From Bacteroidales bacterium (GTDB lineage: Bacteria > Bacteroidota > Bacteroidia > Bacteroidales > UBA10428), in contig JAFGBD010000027.1 in NCBI GenBank assembly GCA_016933335.1, forward strand, positions 1 through 64,000: 64,000 nucleotides of DNA, written 5' to 3'. Position numbers and translations under genes: made by a program. Numbering within the stretch: the stretch's first letter is position 1; each line of letters starts with the position of its first letter. The notes under the pieces were generated by a model that was given only the letters and a program-made list of their open reading frames with translations, did no database searches and was not told the DNA's origin. Shown here piece by piece: positions 46,197-54,164 of this stretch.

Positions 46197-47831
46197 TTGA
46201 ATCCGGTGAAAAAAACAATAACAATCATCCTGGCTATTATCATAACCACATTAATTGCACAGAAATTATCTGCCCAGTTGCACGAGATCTGGTCGGTACC
46301 AGTGGCAAAAACAGGAATTAATCCTTTGCTTTCTTTCGATGACAGGCTATTGGCCATAGGTGAAGATGGAGCTGTTCATTGTGTTAATATTGAGACTGGT
46401 GAAAAATTATGGACAGTTGAATTCGGGATCGAGACCGAACCCAATGCATTTATCGCTGATTCTGTCTTGTTCATCCAGTTCAGTGACGGAACACTGGGTT
46501 CCATTGATTTGTTAACCGGTAATAAAAAGTGGGATAAGAAACTGACAATCTATTCAAATATCGTAACAGACGGAGAGGTTATTTATTTTGCGCCTGACAA
46601 TATGAGCATGAAAGCCATTACATGTTATGACGGTTCGACCATCTGGCAGGAAACAATGGAATCGGAAATCAGTTCAAATCTGTGTTATGAATTCGGAAAA
46701 ATATTCTATTTAACCTCAAAGAAAGAGATCATAGGCATTGATGCAATAACAGGTGAAAGCGACTGGAGATTTGAAACCAAATATGATATTATTACAAATC
46801 TTTACGTTGCAGAAAACAAACTTTGTTTTGCCATGAGAATTCCGGGCAGGTCGAGCAATGAATCATTCAATAAATTTGTAGTTGCAGTTGACATTCCTTC
46901 AGCTACAGAATTATGGAGATTTGAATTTCTCGATGCACTTGTATTCCCAAAGAATCCTTTTGTGCTGTTTAACAATATTTTACTTGTTATTGCAGGCAGG
47001 GAAATATACACTTTCAATGCTGCCAGAGGTATTCATTTATGGCACTTCCCGCATGGCGGATTTAATCCCGTAGCATATGACGGATTCTTTTATTTTACAG
47101 GTATCCTAAAAATGATGCAGGCCACACCTGATCTTATCTGTCTTGAATCGGTTACCGGAAAACTGATTTTCAATCATAACGCCGGAATGGTTCCATATAA
47201 GGCTGAAAAACTTGTTTCGGTTGTCTATCCGATTCCGCTGGTATATAATGATATTGTGGTCAGGCCTTTAAAGAAAAGGGGACTGGTCGCATACAATATG
47301 GATTCATATAGAGAAGAGATGACAGCATTGAGAGCGAATGCGGATACCCTTAAAATTGCCAGGGTAAGGGCGGATATCCCTGTTAACGGAATATGGAGCA
47401 TTGTCTGGATTACACATGAATCAAAAAGGAAAGATACATATACTGTTCCGTATAAACCGCCATCATTGTGGCAGGCCAGGACTGCAGAAGTAAATGGTCA
47501 GAGTTCATTAATCGGTGTGACTCTTGGTTTTGACAGAATGCCTTTAAGCAACGTAAGTCTGTACTTTGATCTGAACCGTTCAGGCCGTTCATTTATTGCA
47601 GGAGAGACCAGGACAATCAAAGGATTGGAATACAAATATCCCAATAAGTTCTATCCGACAAAAGAGCTGTCAGACATATTGAATTCAAATCCAAGGGCAA
47701 AAGAAAAATTTGATGAGTTTCTCAGTATGCAGGAGAAGGTATCACTAATTGGAGATTATGGTCTTTCAGTCAGATCATTGCAATGTTTGTATGAAGCCAC
47801 TGAAATATATAACGGATTTTCAAGCGAATAA
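46197..47831 (+). CDS. Exported PQQ-like beta-propeller protein
   Basis: A 544-residue protein with an N-terminal signal peptide and repeated propeller blades of PQQ/quinoprotein type: G-E-K-L-W-T-V-E, G-N-K-K-W-D, G-S-T-I-W-Q-E, G-E-S-D-W-R-F and A-T-E-L-W-R-F-E occur at ~40-residue spacing through ~residue 300. The last ~180 residues are a separate, unrecognised domain. Single PQQ-like propellers usually do not bind PQQ and serve as scaffolds. The start is probably TTG 46197 or GTG 46206, since no ATG precedes the signal peptide. It follows the FISUMP gene by 154 bp. Confidence 0.72.
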   Translation: MNPVKKTITIILAIIITTLIAQKLSAQLHEIWSVPVAKTGINPLLSFDDRLLAIGEDGAVHCVNIETGEKLWTVEFGIETEPNAFIADSVLFIQFSDGTLGSIDLLTGNKKWDKKLTIYSNIVTDGEVIYFAPDNMSMKAITCYDGSTIWQETMESEISSNLCYEFGKIFYLTSKKEIIGIDAITGESDWRFETKYDIITNLYVAENKLCFAMRIPGRSSNESFNKFVVAVDIPSATELWRFEFLDALVFPKNPFVLFNNILLVIAGREIYTFNAARGIHLWHFPHGGFNPVAYDGFFYFTGILKMMQATPDLICLESVTGKLIFNHNAGMVPYKAEKLVSVVYPIPLVYNDIVVRPLKKRGLVAYNMDSYREEMTALRANADTLKIARVRADIPVNGIWSIVWITHESKRKDTYTVPYKPPSLWQARTAEVNGQSSLIGVTLGFDRMPLSNVSLYFDLNRSGRSFIAGETRTIKGLEYKYPNKFYPTKELSDILNSNPRAKEKFDEFLSMQEKVSLIGDYGLSVRSLQCLYEATEIYNGFSSE

Positions 47832-47996
47832 ATCCGCCATATAATGTTCAGATACGGGATTTATTGTTGATAATCTCGAGTCATATACAGACATGGTCTT
47901 ATCTGTGATTTGAATTCAGGATACAATATCACTTTAACCATTTGCAATAAATGTTAATCTCCTGGTCAGAATAAATTTGGAAAATACCTGGTCATA

Positions 47997-48059
47997 ATGA
48001 AATCAATGAACAACCTTAAATCGATTTTAAGCAGCCTCATTCTTTTGGGACCATGCTAA
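47997..48059 (+). pseudogene. Possible remnant of a lipoprotein gene (signal peptide only)
   Basis: A 20-codon ORF with a basic N-terminus, hydrophobic run and terminal L-L-G-P-C, like a lipoprotein signal peptide cut off right after the lipidation cysteine by TAA. A promoter-like TAAATTTG lies just upstream. It could equally be a chance ORF or a short leader peptide. Confidence 0.3.
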
Positions 48060-48146
48060 TAAGTAATTGAAAATCATTTATATACCCCTGAATTATATAA
48101 ACCTGTGTTCGGTCAGATGAAACAGGCTCATTTAAACCATCAGCCC

Positions 48147-48178
48147 AAAAATAAAGATCCCGGTCACATGACCGGGAT
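48147..48178 (-). terminator. Rho-independent terminator of the exported-protein gene
   Basis: A perfect 10-bp inverted repeat, ATCCCGGTCA at 48157-48166 and TGACCGGGAT at 48169-48178, followed on the minus strand by CTTTATTTTT. It lies about 80 bp past the stop of the minus-strand gene at 48261 and is the clearest intrinsic terminator in the window. Confidence 0.75.
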
Positions 48179-48260
48179 TGCCCTGATTCATTCAGGTATA
48201 TTGTATGAAGAACTGCATCTGTTGTAAAACAAAATCTGTGCCAGAACAGCTGGACGTAAA

Positions 48261-49010
48261 TTATTTTCTGTATGCAATTCCTTCAATTTTTATATTCGGA
48301 TAATCGCCATAACCGCGATGAACCGACTTACTGGTAATAAGTATGATATCGGCATCAAATCTGGCAGCTTTTTTCTTTAGTCTTATTATTCCGTTTTTTT
48401 CAAGGTATTTATGGCTGCTGTTGATCTGATCTGCTTCAAAAACTGCCGAAACAGGTCCGATTTTTTCAAATCCGGAGACATCTTTTGTGTTTTCAGTGGT
48501 CAGAATTCTTTCCCATAATTCCCTTCTGTATACGATAAGTCTGTCTTCCTGTATGGGCAGCAATTTCTTTTTTTCTTCTTCAAAAGGTGTAAACAGGTCT
48601 ATCTTTTTATCGGCATATAATATCTGGCTGATTTTTTGCCGGTTGATAGTTTCTATCCTTGTGTTAAACGGATAGAGAAAGCTCACCTCGGTAAGGGTGA
48701 TGTGCTGAACCTTAACGACCAGGACTTCATTATCAAAGGTGATGATCTTATCGAAATAATTCATTGCAATACCTTTTTCATCAATGTTTGACAGGGTATG
48801 TAACTTGCTGACAGTTGCATTAAGGAGATTAGCAGCTGCAACCGCAGCCCTGGCATAGTCGGCACTGTCAGGTTCGACTGTTCTGTATTGATGGCTAAAC
48901 TCACCGGTGCCACTTCCTGTTTTCTGATCAACAAATGATAAATCCTGGGTTAGTGCCGTTAAAAAGGCACTGAAGAGCGTTAATATGAATACAGAAGCTT
49001 TTATTCTCAT
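48261..49010 (-). CDS. Exported protein of unknown function
   Basis: A 249-residue protein with a signal peptide (MRIKASVFILTLFSAFLTALT) and no domain I recognise. The mature part contains beta-strand-rich stretches around I-I-T-F-D-N-E-V-L-V-V-K-V-Q-H-I, which resemble the small DUF-type proteins tracking a 'tone' of membrane or secretion components, but I cannot name a family. The ATG at 49010 is chosen over an upstream in-frame ATG at 49064, because the signal peptide begins there. A good terminator follows; the gene seems to be its own unit. Confidence 0.65.
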   Translation of the reverse strand: MRIKASVFILTLFSAFLTALTQDLSFVDQKTGSGTGEFSHQYRTVEPDSADYARAAVAAANLLNATVSKLHTLSNIDEKGIAMNYFDKIITFDNEVLVVKVQHITLTEVSFLYPFNTRIETINRQKISQILYADKKIDLFTPFEEEKKKLLPIQEDRLIVYRRELWERILTTENTKDVSGFEKIGPVSAVFEADQINSSHKYLEKNGIIRLKKKAARFDADIILITSKSVHRGYGDYPNIKIEGIAYRK

Positions 49011-49210
49011 CGATTTAATGCAATTGAATTGTTCAGCAGATACTTTTTCCGTTAAAGAGAGCATTAAAGTTTCAACTAAAATAAAGAAAATGAAGACAGG
49101 AAAATAAAATTTTCCATGAAACCCCGGATAAAAATGATGTGGTTATTGATTTCATAAGACAATATAATATACCGGTTAACATCAGATTTAAAATTGAATC
49201 GTAAAATCTT

Positions 49211-49218
49211 TAATTTTG
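49211..49218 (+). promoter_or_regulatory. -7 promoter element before the cyclase-family gene
   Basis: TAATTTTG matches TAnnTTTG exactly, 33 bp before the ATG at 49252. A TTG at 49194-49196 is rather close for a -33 element (14-bp spacer). Confidence 0.4.
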
Positions 49219-49251
49219 AAGCAGTATTTACAGCTATGACATTATTAAGAC

Positions 49252-49899
49252 ATGAAATTCCGGATTGTTGACCTGACACATGAACTGTCAAGTGATATGC
49301 CTGTCTTCCCGGGCGATAGTGCTCCTGAAATTGAGGCCCTGTCCGCACATGATAAAGACGGCTGCCAGGAGCTTGAGCTGAGACTAACCACTCACACAGG
49401 AACTCACATAGACTGTCCGCGGCATTTGCTCCAGGGAATGATGTCATTGTCGTCTTTTGATGTCGGTTTCTTTTACGGCAAAGCGATAACCATTGATTGT
49501 TCTGCTGTAAAAGATGAGATCCCGCTCGGTGTCTTACAGCCCTATCATCATAAACTTAACAGGATTGATTTTATCTTGTTTTATACCGGTCATGACAAAT
49601 GGTGGGGCAGGAAGGAATATTTTGTCAAATTCCCGGTACTGACTCAGGAGGCTGCCGGATACCTCACCCGGTTCAGGATCAGAGGTGTGGGTTTTGATGC
49701 TGTATCAGCTGACAGGATTGATTCCACCGACCTGCCCGTGCACAATATAATCCTGAAAAAAAACATACTGATAATAGAGAACCTGACAGCACTGAAGAAT
49801 GTTCTGGATATGGATTTTTATTTCAGTTGTTTCCCTTTGAAAATCAGAGATGGTGATGGATCACCGGTAAGAGCCGTTGCTTATTTAAAAGAAGAATGA
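49252..49899 (+). CDS. Cyclase-family hydrolase (kynurenine formamidase-like)
   Basis: A 215-residue protein of the metal-dependent cyclase/KynB family. The metal-binding motif HTGTHIDCPRH is at residues 48-58, matching HxGTHxDxPxH. The N-terminal I-V-D-L-T-H-E-L and G-D-S-A-P-E also fit. Family members include kynurenine formamidases and other amidohydrolases, and no tryptophan-degradation gene lies nearby, so the substrate is open. The two repeat copies lie downstream. Confidence 0.82.
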   Translation: MKFRIVDLTHELSSDMPVFPGDSAPEIEALSAHDKDGCQELELRLTTHTGTHIDCPRHLLQGMMSLSSFDVGFFYGKAITIDCSAVKDEIPLGVLQPYHHKLNRIDFILFYTGHDKWWGRKEYFVKFPVLTQEAAGYLTRFRIRGVGFDAVSADRIDSTDLPVHNIILKKNILIIENLTALKNVLDMDFYFSCFPLKIRDGDGSPVRAVAYLKEE

Positions 49900-49991
49900 C
49901 GTTACGGTTTGAAAAATATTCATCCGGAATGACATATTAACAGAACATCTGATTATTTAACTTTACCGGATATGTGATTTGAATAACGGAA

Positions 49992-50074
49992 TTTGAATCC
50001 CGGCGAGCGCATTACTTTCAGTGAGCTCCGCTTCGCTCCGGTTCACCGTAGCTTTGCTGCGGGGTAAGCGAGCA
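49992..50074. repeat. Interspersed repeat, copy 2
   Basis: Shares 82 of 83 bp with copy 1 at 12762-12844, including the TTTGAATCC start and the AGCA end. Identical to copy 3 over 76 bp. See copy 1 for internal structure. Confidence 0.92.
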
Positions 50075-50099
50075 AAAAACATTAACGGGATCGATGATT

Positions 50100-50119
50100 C
50101 CTCGAAGCTTGCTTCGAGG
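50100..50119. repeat. Perfect hairpin between two repeat copies
   Basis: CCTCGAAGC-TT-GCTTCGAGG forms a perfect 9-bp stem. Flanking GATT/AATC extends the symmetry with a 2-base bulge. It separates copies 2 and 3 and may act as a terminator or as part of the repeat unit. Confidence 0.8.
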
Positions 50120-50125
50120 AGAATC

Positions 50126-50201
50126 AATCCCGGCGAGCGCATTACTTTCAGTGAGCTCCGCTTCGCTCCGGTTCACCGTAGCTTTGCTGCGGGGTAAGCG
50201 A
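50126..50201. repeat. Interspersed repeat, copy 3
   Basis: Identical to copy 2 from AATCCCGGCG to GGGTAAGCGA (76 bp). It lacks the TTTG and GCA ends of copies 1 and 2. Its orientation is the same as the others. Confidence 0.92.
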
Positions 50202-50289
50202 TTTTTCAGGAATCATTGTTTTTTAAGAATACACAAATTTCGCCTGATTAAACGTTCATTAAGAAATTTTCTTTTTTAAACAAAAAGTG

Positions 50290-52293
50290 ATGAAAACATT
50301 CTTCAAAACCCTTATTGTATTGATATTCATTGCTGTTGTACTGGGATTCATCTACCTGTTTATCATATCTCGGGAGGAAAGGTTTCAATCCGTTTACCTT
50401 ATACCACCTGATGCGGCCTTTATCATTGAATCAGAGAATCCTTTTAAAGCCTGGGACAGGATTGTGCACAGTGAGCCGTGGAATTTTCTGAAATCCAATG
50501 AGCTTCTTGCAGATATCAATCAAAAGGTCGAAAGCATTGATTCGGTTGTTTCTTCAAAGAGATTTCTTTTAAGACTATTCGGGAACAGAAAGATCATGGT
50601 ATCTTCTCACAGATATCAGCCCGGAAATTATGAATTTCTGTTTGTTGTTGATTTAAAGAAGGCATCAATGCTTAAAAATCTGAAAAACCACCTGAACAAA
50701 CTAACCGGCGATGAGCTTTCATTTGCACAAAGGAATTACAATGAACAGGAAATTTTCGAAATGTTTGACCGTAAATCCGGCAAGGTTTATTATTTTTCAA
50801 TCATTAAGAACCAGCTGGTATTTTCTTCGGTTCACCGGTTGATTGAAGCATCCATCGATCAGCTTGACAAACTGACGCTTGGAAGGGATTTGAATTACAT
50901 CGAGGTTGCAAGGCGGACATCGGGAAAAGGGTTATTTTCAGTCTGTATCAATCATCGTTGTTTCAGAGAATATATCACTCACCTTATGGGCAAATCCAGT
51001 GAGTTGTTGGATCACATGTCCGACTACCTGTATTATACAGCTGCCAGTCTGGACATGGATGAATCAGGTAACCTGCAGATAACCGGCTATACAAGCATGA
51101 GTGACAGCTCAGGATCCTATATCCGCGCACTGGTAACTTCCGGTCAGGGAATGCACGATGTTTTTAATCTGGCACCCGCGCGTACCGCTTCCATGGTCAA
51201 TATTGGTTTTGGCAATGCCTCAAAACTATACGGGAACATCAATGCTTCTCTGGATGAACAGACCAGGCAGAGCCTGCAGTCAACCATCCGGCAAACCGAA
51301 AAAAAGCTTAAAGTGAGCATAGAAAAAAACCTGCTTGGCTGGATGGATGATGAAATGGTATTGATGCAGACACAGCCATCCAATCTTGGCAGGCAGAATG
51401 AATTCGCAATTGTGTTCAAGGCAAAAAACATTCAGTCAGCTCAGGAAAACCTTGATATCCTGGCCACGCAGGTCAGGAAAAATTCTCCTGTAAGGTTCAG
51501 GGAAATCCAGTACAAAGGTCATGTGATCAATTACCTGCATATTCCCGGCATTTTCAAACTGTTGTTCGGCAGGTTGCTGAAAAGAATTGAAAAACCCTAT
51601 TACACAATGATTGACAGATTTGTTGTTTTCAGCAATCATCCGCAAACCATAAAAAGCATCATTGATGATTTTGAAAGCGGAAATACACTTTCGGGAACTG
51701 AACACCTCAGTCAATTCACCGGTAATTTTTCTGAAAAATCCACTGTTCTTATGTATTTCCAGACTCCTGTGCTTTTCAGCAACCTGAAAGGATTTGTATC
51801 GTCAAAAACCTGGGCAGGGCTCATTAAAAATAAGAAGTACTTCGAATCTTTTCCCAATATCGGTATTCAGGTCGCCAGTGATAAGTCATTGTTAAAGTTT
51901 AACCTGCTGGCTGAGTACAATCCTGTTTATGAGGAATTTTACCCTGTTAATTACCAGTTCGAACCTGTTTCTTTCTATTTTGAAGATACGCTTATTCACT
52001 TTCCACTGGCAGGTGAAGAGACAAAAGATGAGGAACCCGCGATAGTGATTCATGATCTGGATGCTTCCAGACATGAAGCTTTTTATGATAACGGAAAGAT
52101 CAGGCTTTCGGTTGAACTGAAAAAAGGACTCAGGCATGGAGCTTACAGGGAGTACTATGAGAATGGTGCGCTGAAAGTCAGGGGCAGGTACAGGAATGAT
52201 TTGATGGACGGGACATGGAAATATTTTGATGAGAGCGGAAAAGAGACGGAAACAAGAGAATACCAAGACGGGGAGAGGGTTATGGATGAATAA
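50290..52293 (+). CDS. DUF3352-like membrane-anchored protein with C-terminal MORN-type repeats
   Basis: A 667-residue protein with one N-terminal transmembrane helix (~6-26), a long extracytoplasmic region resembling DUF3352 proteins (starting Y-L-I-P-P-D-A-A-F-I-I-E-S), and at the C-terminus (~600-660) two to three MORN/YwqK-type repeats with G-x-Y-R-E-Y-Y-E-N-G-A-L-K-x-R-G-R-Y and G-T-W-K-Y-F-D-E-S-G-K. Function unknown. ATG 50290 is used; a GTG sits directly before it. It is convergent with murB with only a 5-bp gap. Confidence 0.72.
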   Translation: MKTFFKTLIVLIFIAVVLGFIYLFIISREERFQSVYLIPPDAAFIIESENPFKAWDRIVHSEPWNFLKSNELLADINQKVESIDSVVSSKRFLLRLFGNRKIMVSSHRYQPGNYEFLFVVDLKKASMLKNLKNHLNKLTGDELSFAQRNYNEQEIFEMFDRKSGKVYYFSIIKNQLVFSSVHRLIEASIDQLDKLTLGRDLNYIEVARRTSGKGLFSVCINHRCFREYITHLMGKSSELLDHMSDYLYYTAASLDMDESGNLQITGYTSMSDSSGSYIRALVTSGQGMHDVFNLAPARTASMVNIGFGNASKLYGNINASLDEQTRQSLQSTIRQTEKKLKVSIEKNLLGWMDDEMVLMQTQPSNLGRQNEFAIVFKAKNIQSAQENLDILATQVRKNSPVRFREIQYKGHVINYLHIPGIFKLLFGRLLKRIEKPYYTMIDRFVVFSNHPQTIKSIIDDFESGNTLSGTEHLSQFTGNFSEKSTVLMYFQTPVLFSNLKGFVSSKTWAGLIKNKKYFESFPNIGIQVASDKSLLKFNLLAEYNPVYEEFYPVNYQFEPVSFYFEDTLIHFPLAGEETKDEEPAIVIHDLDASRHEAFYDNGKIRLSVELKKGLRHGAYREYYENGALKVRGRYRNDLMDGTWKYFDESGKETETREYQDGERVMDE

Positions 52294-52298
52294 TTCCG

Positions 52299-53312
52299 TC
52301 AGATAATATTCACCTCAGGTTCAAGCGCAATGGCAAAATGATTTTTTATAGCTTTCTGAATCTTTTTGGCAAGATTCAGAATGTCTTTACCGGTAGCCTG
52401 GCCATAATTTACAATAACAAGAGGCTGTTTTGGATAGGTCCCGGTCCTGCCAATTCTCTTTTTGTGATAATGACATTGCTCAATCAGCCAGGCTGCTGAT
52501 ATTTTGTACTTATCTTCATCAATTTTCCAATATGGTATTTTTGGGTAAAACTGATGGATATGTTTCAACGTATCTCCGGTTACAACGGGATTCTTAAAGA
52601 AACTTCCTGCATTGCCAAGTCTGGAGGGATCAGGTAGTTTCTCAGTCCGGATATTTATGACGACCTGCCTGATATTCTGCAGATTGGTTTCCGGATATTT
52701 ATCCAGTTCCTTTTCAATATTTCCGTATTTTGTAACATACTTAGGTTCTTTATCCAGCCGGAAGACCACCCTTGTAATAATGACTTTGTTTTTAAGCTTT
52801 TCTTTAAAAATGCTGTAACGGTAATCAAATATGCATTCAGAAGCAGCATATTTTACGATCCGGTTTCCTGAAAGTTCAATGGCCTCGACATATTCAATCT
52901 TATCTTTCACTTCAACGCCATAGGCTCCGATATTCTGAACGGGACAGGCTCCAACAGAACCGGGTATGAAAGAAAGGTTTTCAAGTCCCCCCAGGTTGTT
53001 TTCAACACAATATTTTACGAATTCGTCCCAGTTCTCTCCTGCTCCGACCTTAAGCAGCACATGTTCAGCCGTCTCTCCTGTTTTTTCGATACCCCTGATC
53101 AGGGGTCTGATAACAATACCGTTAAAGTCAGTTGTGAACAGAACGTTACTCCCCTCACCGAGAACCAGAAATGGTAAAGTTTTAAATTGCCCGGTTTTTA
53201 TAAATTCCCGGATTTGATCGGCTGATGTAAGTTCAATAAAATATTCTGCCCTTGCTTCAACACCAAAGGTATTGTATTTTTTCAGCGAAAAATTTTCAAG
53301 AGGAGATTTCAT
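52299..53312 (-). CDS. murB: UDP-N-acetylenolpyruvoylglucosamine reductase
   Basis: FAD enzyme that reduces UDP-GlcNAc-enolpyruvate with NADPH to UDP-MurNAc in peptidoglycan synthesis. Motifs: N-T-F-G-V near the N-terminus, L-G-E-G-S-N-V-L, I-P-G-S-V-G-A-C-P-V-Q-N-I-G-A-Y-G-V-E for FAD and substrate, and G-S-F-F-K-N-P with the catalytic serine. The 337-residue length with a Y-R-Y-S-x-F-K segment fits the type I (E. coli) class. Confidence 0.96.
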   Translation of the reverse strand: MKSPLENFSLKKYNTFGVEARAEYFIELTSADQIREFIKTGQFKTLPFLVLGEGSNVLFTTDFNGIVIRPLIRGIEKTGETAEHVLLKVGAGENWDEFVKYCVENNLGGLENLSFIPGSVGACPVQNIGAYGVEVKDKIEYVEAIELSGNRIVKYAASECIFDYRYSIFKEKLKNKVIITRVVFRLDKEPKYVTKYGNIEKELDKYPETNLQNIRQVVINIRTEKLPDPSRLGNAGSFFKNPVVTGDTLKHIHQFYPKIPYWKIDEDKYKISAAWLIEQCHYHKKRIGRTGTYPKQPLVIVNYGQATGKDILNLAKKIQKAIKNHFAIALEPEVNII

Positions 53313-53582
53313 TTGAAGCTTATATTGACCGGTAAATATACAATCCGATTAATTGCAAAACATACACATGATTCCTATTTTTTCCACAATATTATGTTGA
53401 TGGGATGCTCCATGTGTTTGAAGGATTTTTGCAATTCAGGCTTCCGTCTGTTTATTCGTGACTGGTTATTCGGGATTCATATCACCAATAACGTAAACAA
53501 AATTTAAACACATGAAAATAACCAATTGGCCGGTACAATGAGGTTTAATAGACAATAGCCGCTCTGGCCGGTTTCGTCTGAA

Positions 53583-53966
53583 TTATTTGGTTTTTGGTAC
53601 CTTTGAGCCGGTCGTTTTGCCAACCGGCAGCTGTGTACCGAGCGCTTCATTTAAAAAAGATTTTGCCACTATCTCTGTTAATCTGTCCTTATCAAAATTG
53701 GAAGTATGAATTTCTTTCATTTTCTCATTCCCGTTAAGAACTGATTGAGGAATCAACACCGGTCTGTTTTTGTTAAATAGTTTCTCTTCTTCATAATTGT
53801 ATGAAAATTCTTCAAGCATTGCAGCAATCAATATATATGTTCCTCCCCACGAAATTGAATATACTGCATATACTTTCGCGTGTGATGTTCCAAAATAGTA
53901 AACAGGAAAATTTGATGTCAGATGAGTCCTTTCAGATTTGTGGATTAATTTCGGTTGTGTGTCCAT
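53583..53966 (-). CDS. Small protein of unknown function
   Basis: A 127-residue ORF with a plausible start at 53966. It shows a predicted beta-rich middle (F-P-V-Y-Y-F-G-T-S-H-A-K-V-Y-A-V-Y) and a polar, threonine- and lysine-rich tail. No signal peptide and no recognised domain. It is flanked by ~200-270 bp of non-coding DNA on each side and could be recently acquired or a decaying gene. Coding status is moderately supported by its length only. Confidence 0.45.
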   Translation of the reverse strand: MDTQPKLIHKSERTHLTSNFPVYYFGTSHAKVYAVYSISWGGTYILIAAMLEEFSYNYEEEKLFNKNRPVLIPQSVLNGNEKMKEIHTSNFDKDRLTEIVAKSFLNEALGTQLPVGKTTGSKVPKTK

Positions 53967-54069
53967 TTGTGTGTTTTTTAATTAAAAATTTGATTAGTGT
54001 ACTTAAATTTAATCAATATTCATGTTCTGTCAAAATAAATTTCAATTTGTGATGGATAGCCTGAGGATT

Positions 54070-54099
54070 TTTGAAAGGATAATAAATAGGTTACCTTTG
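54070..54099 (+). promoter_or_regulatory. Full Bacteroidota-type promoter before the glycosyltransferase
   Basis: TTTG at 54070-54073 and TACCTTTG at 54092-54099 with an 18-bp spacer, both matching the -33 and -7 consensus. The ATG at 54165 follows about 65 bp later. This is the best two-part promoter in the window. Confidence 0.65.
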
Positions 54100-54164
54100 A
54101 GTAAGATGCATTTCATTTTTTATTTTATAACCTGAGAGTATATCAGTAAAATCTGAATACCCAT

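Larger units (their letters stand above)
47832..48260. other. 430-bp intergenic region with a stray lipoprotein signal and a terminator
   Basis: Between two convergent genes. It holds an exact TAnnTTTG element (47972-47979) followed 17 bp later by a 20-codon ORF that looks like a lipoprotein signal peptide, and the terminator at 48147-48178. The rest shows no ORF or RNA gene. Confidence 0.5.
49900..50289. other. 390-bp intergenic region filled by repeats
   Basis: Contains repeat copy 2 (49992-50074), a perfect hairpin (50100-50119) and repeat copy 3 (50126-50201), then a short AT-rich leader before the DUF3352-like gene. A 61-codon plus-strand ORF (50094-50279) lies across the hairpin and copy 3 and is not a real gene. 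Confidence 0.7.

Noticed and set aside
50094-50279. 61-codon ORF on the plus strand
   Set aside because: It lies across the hairpin and repeat copy 3 and has no protein-family character; its composition follows the repeat.
53313-53507. 64-codon ORF starting next to the murB start on the opposite strand
   Set aside because: No family pattern, no promoter of its own; likely chance in a non-coding gap.
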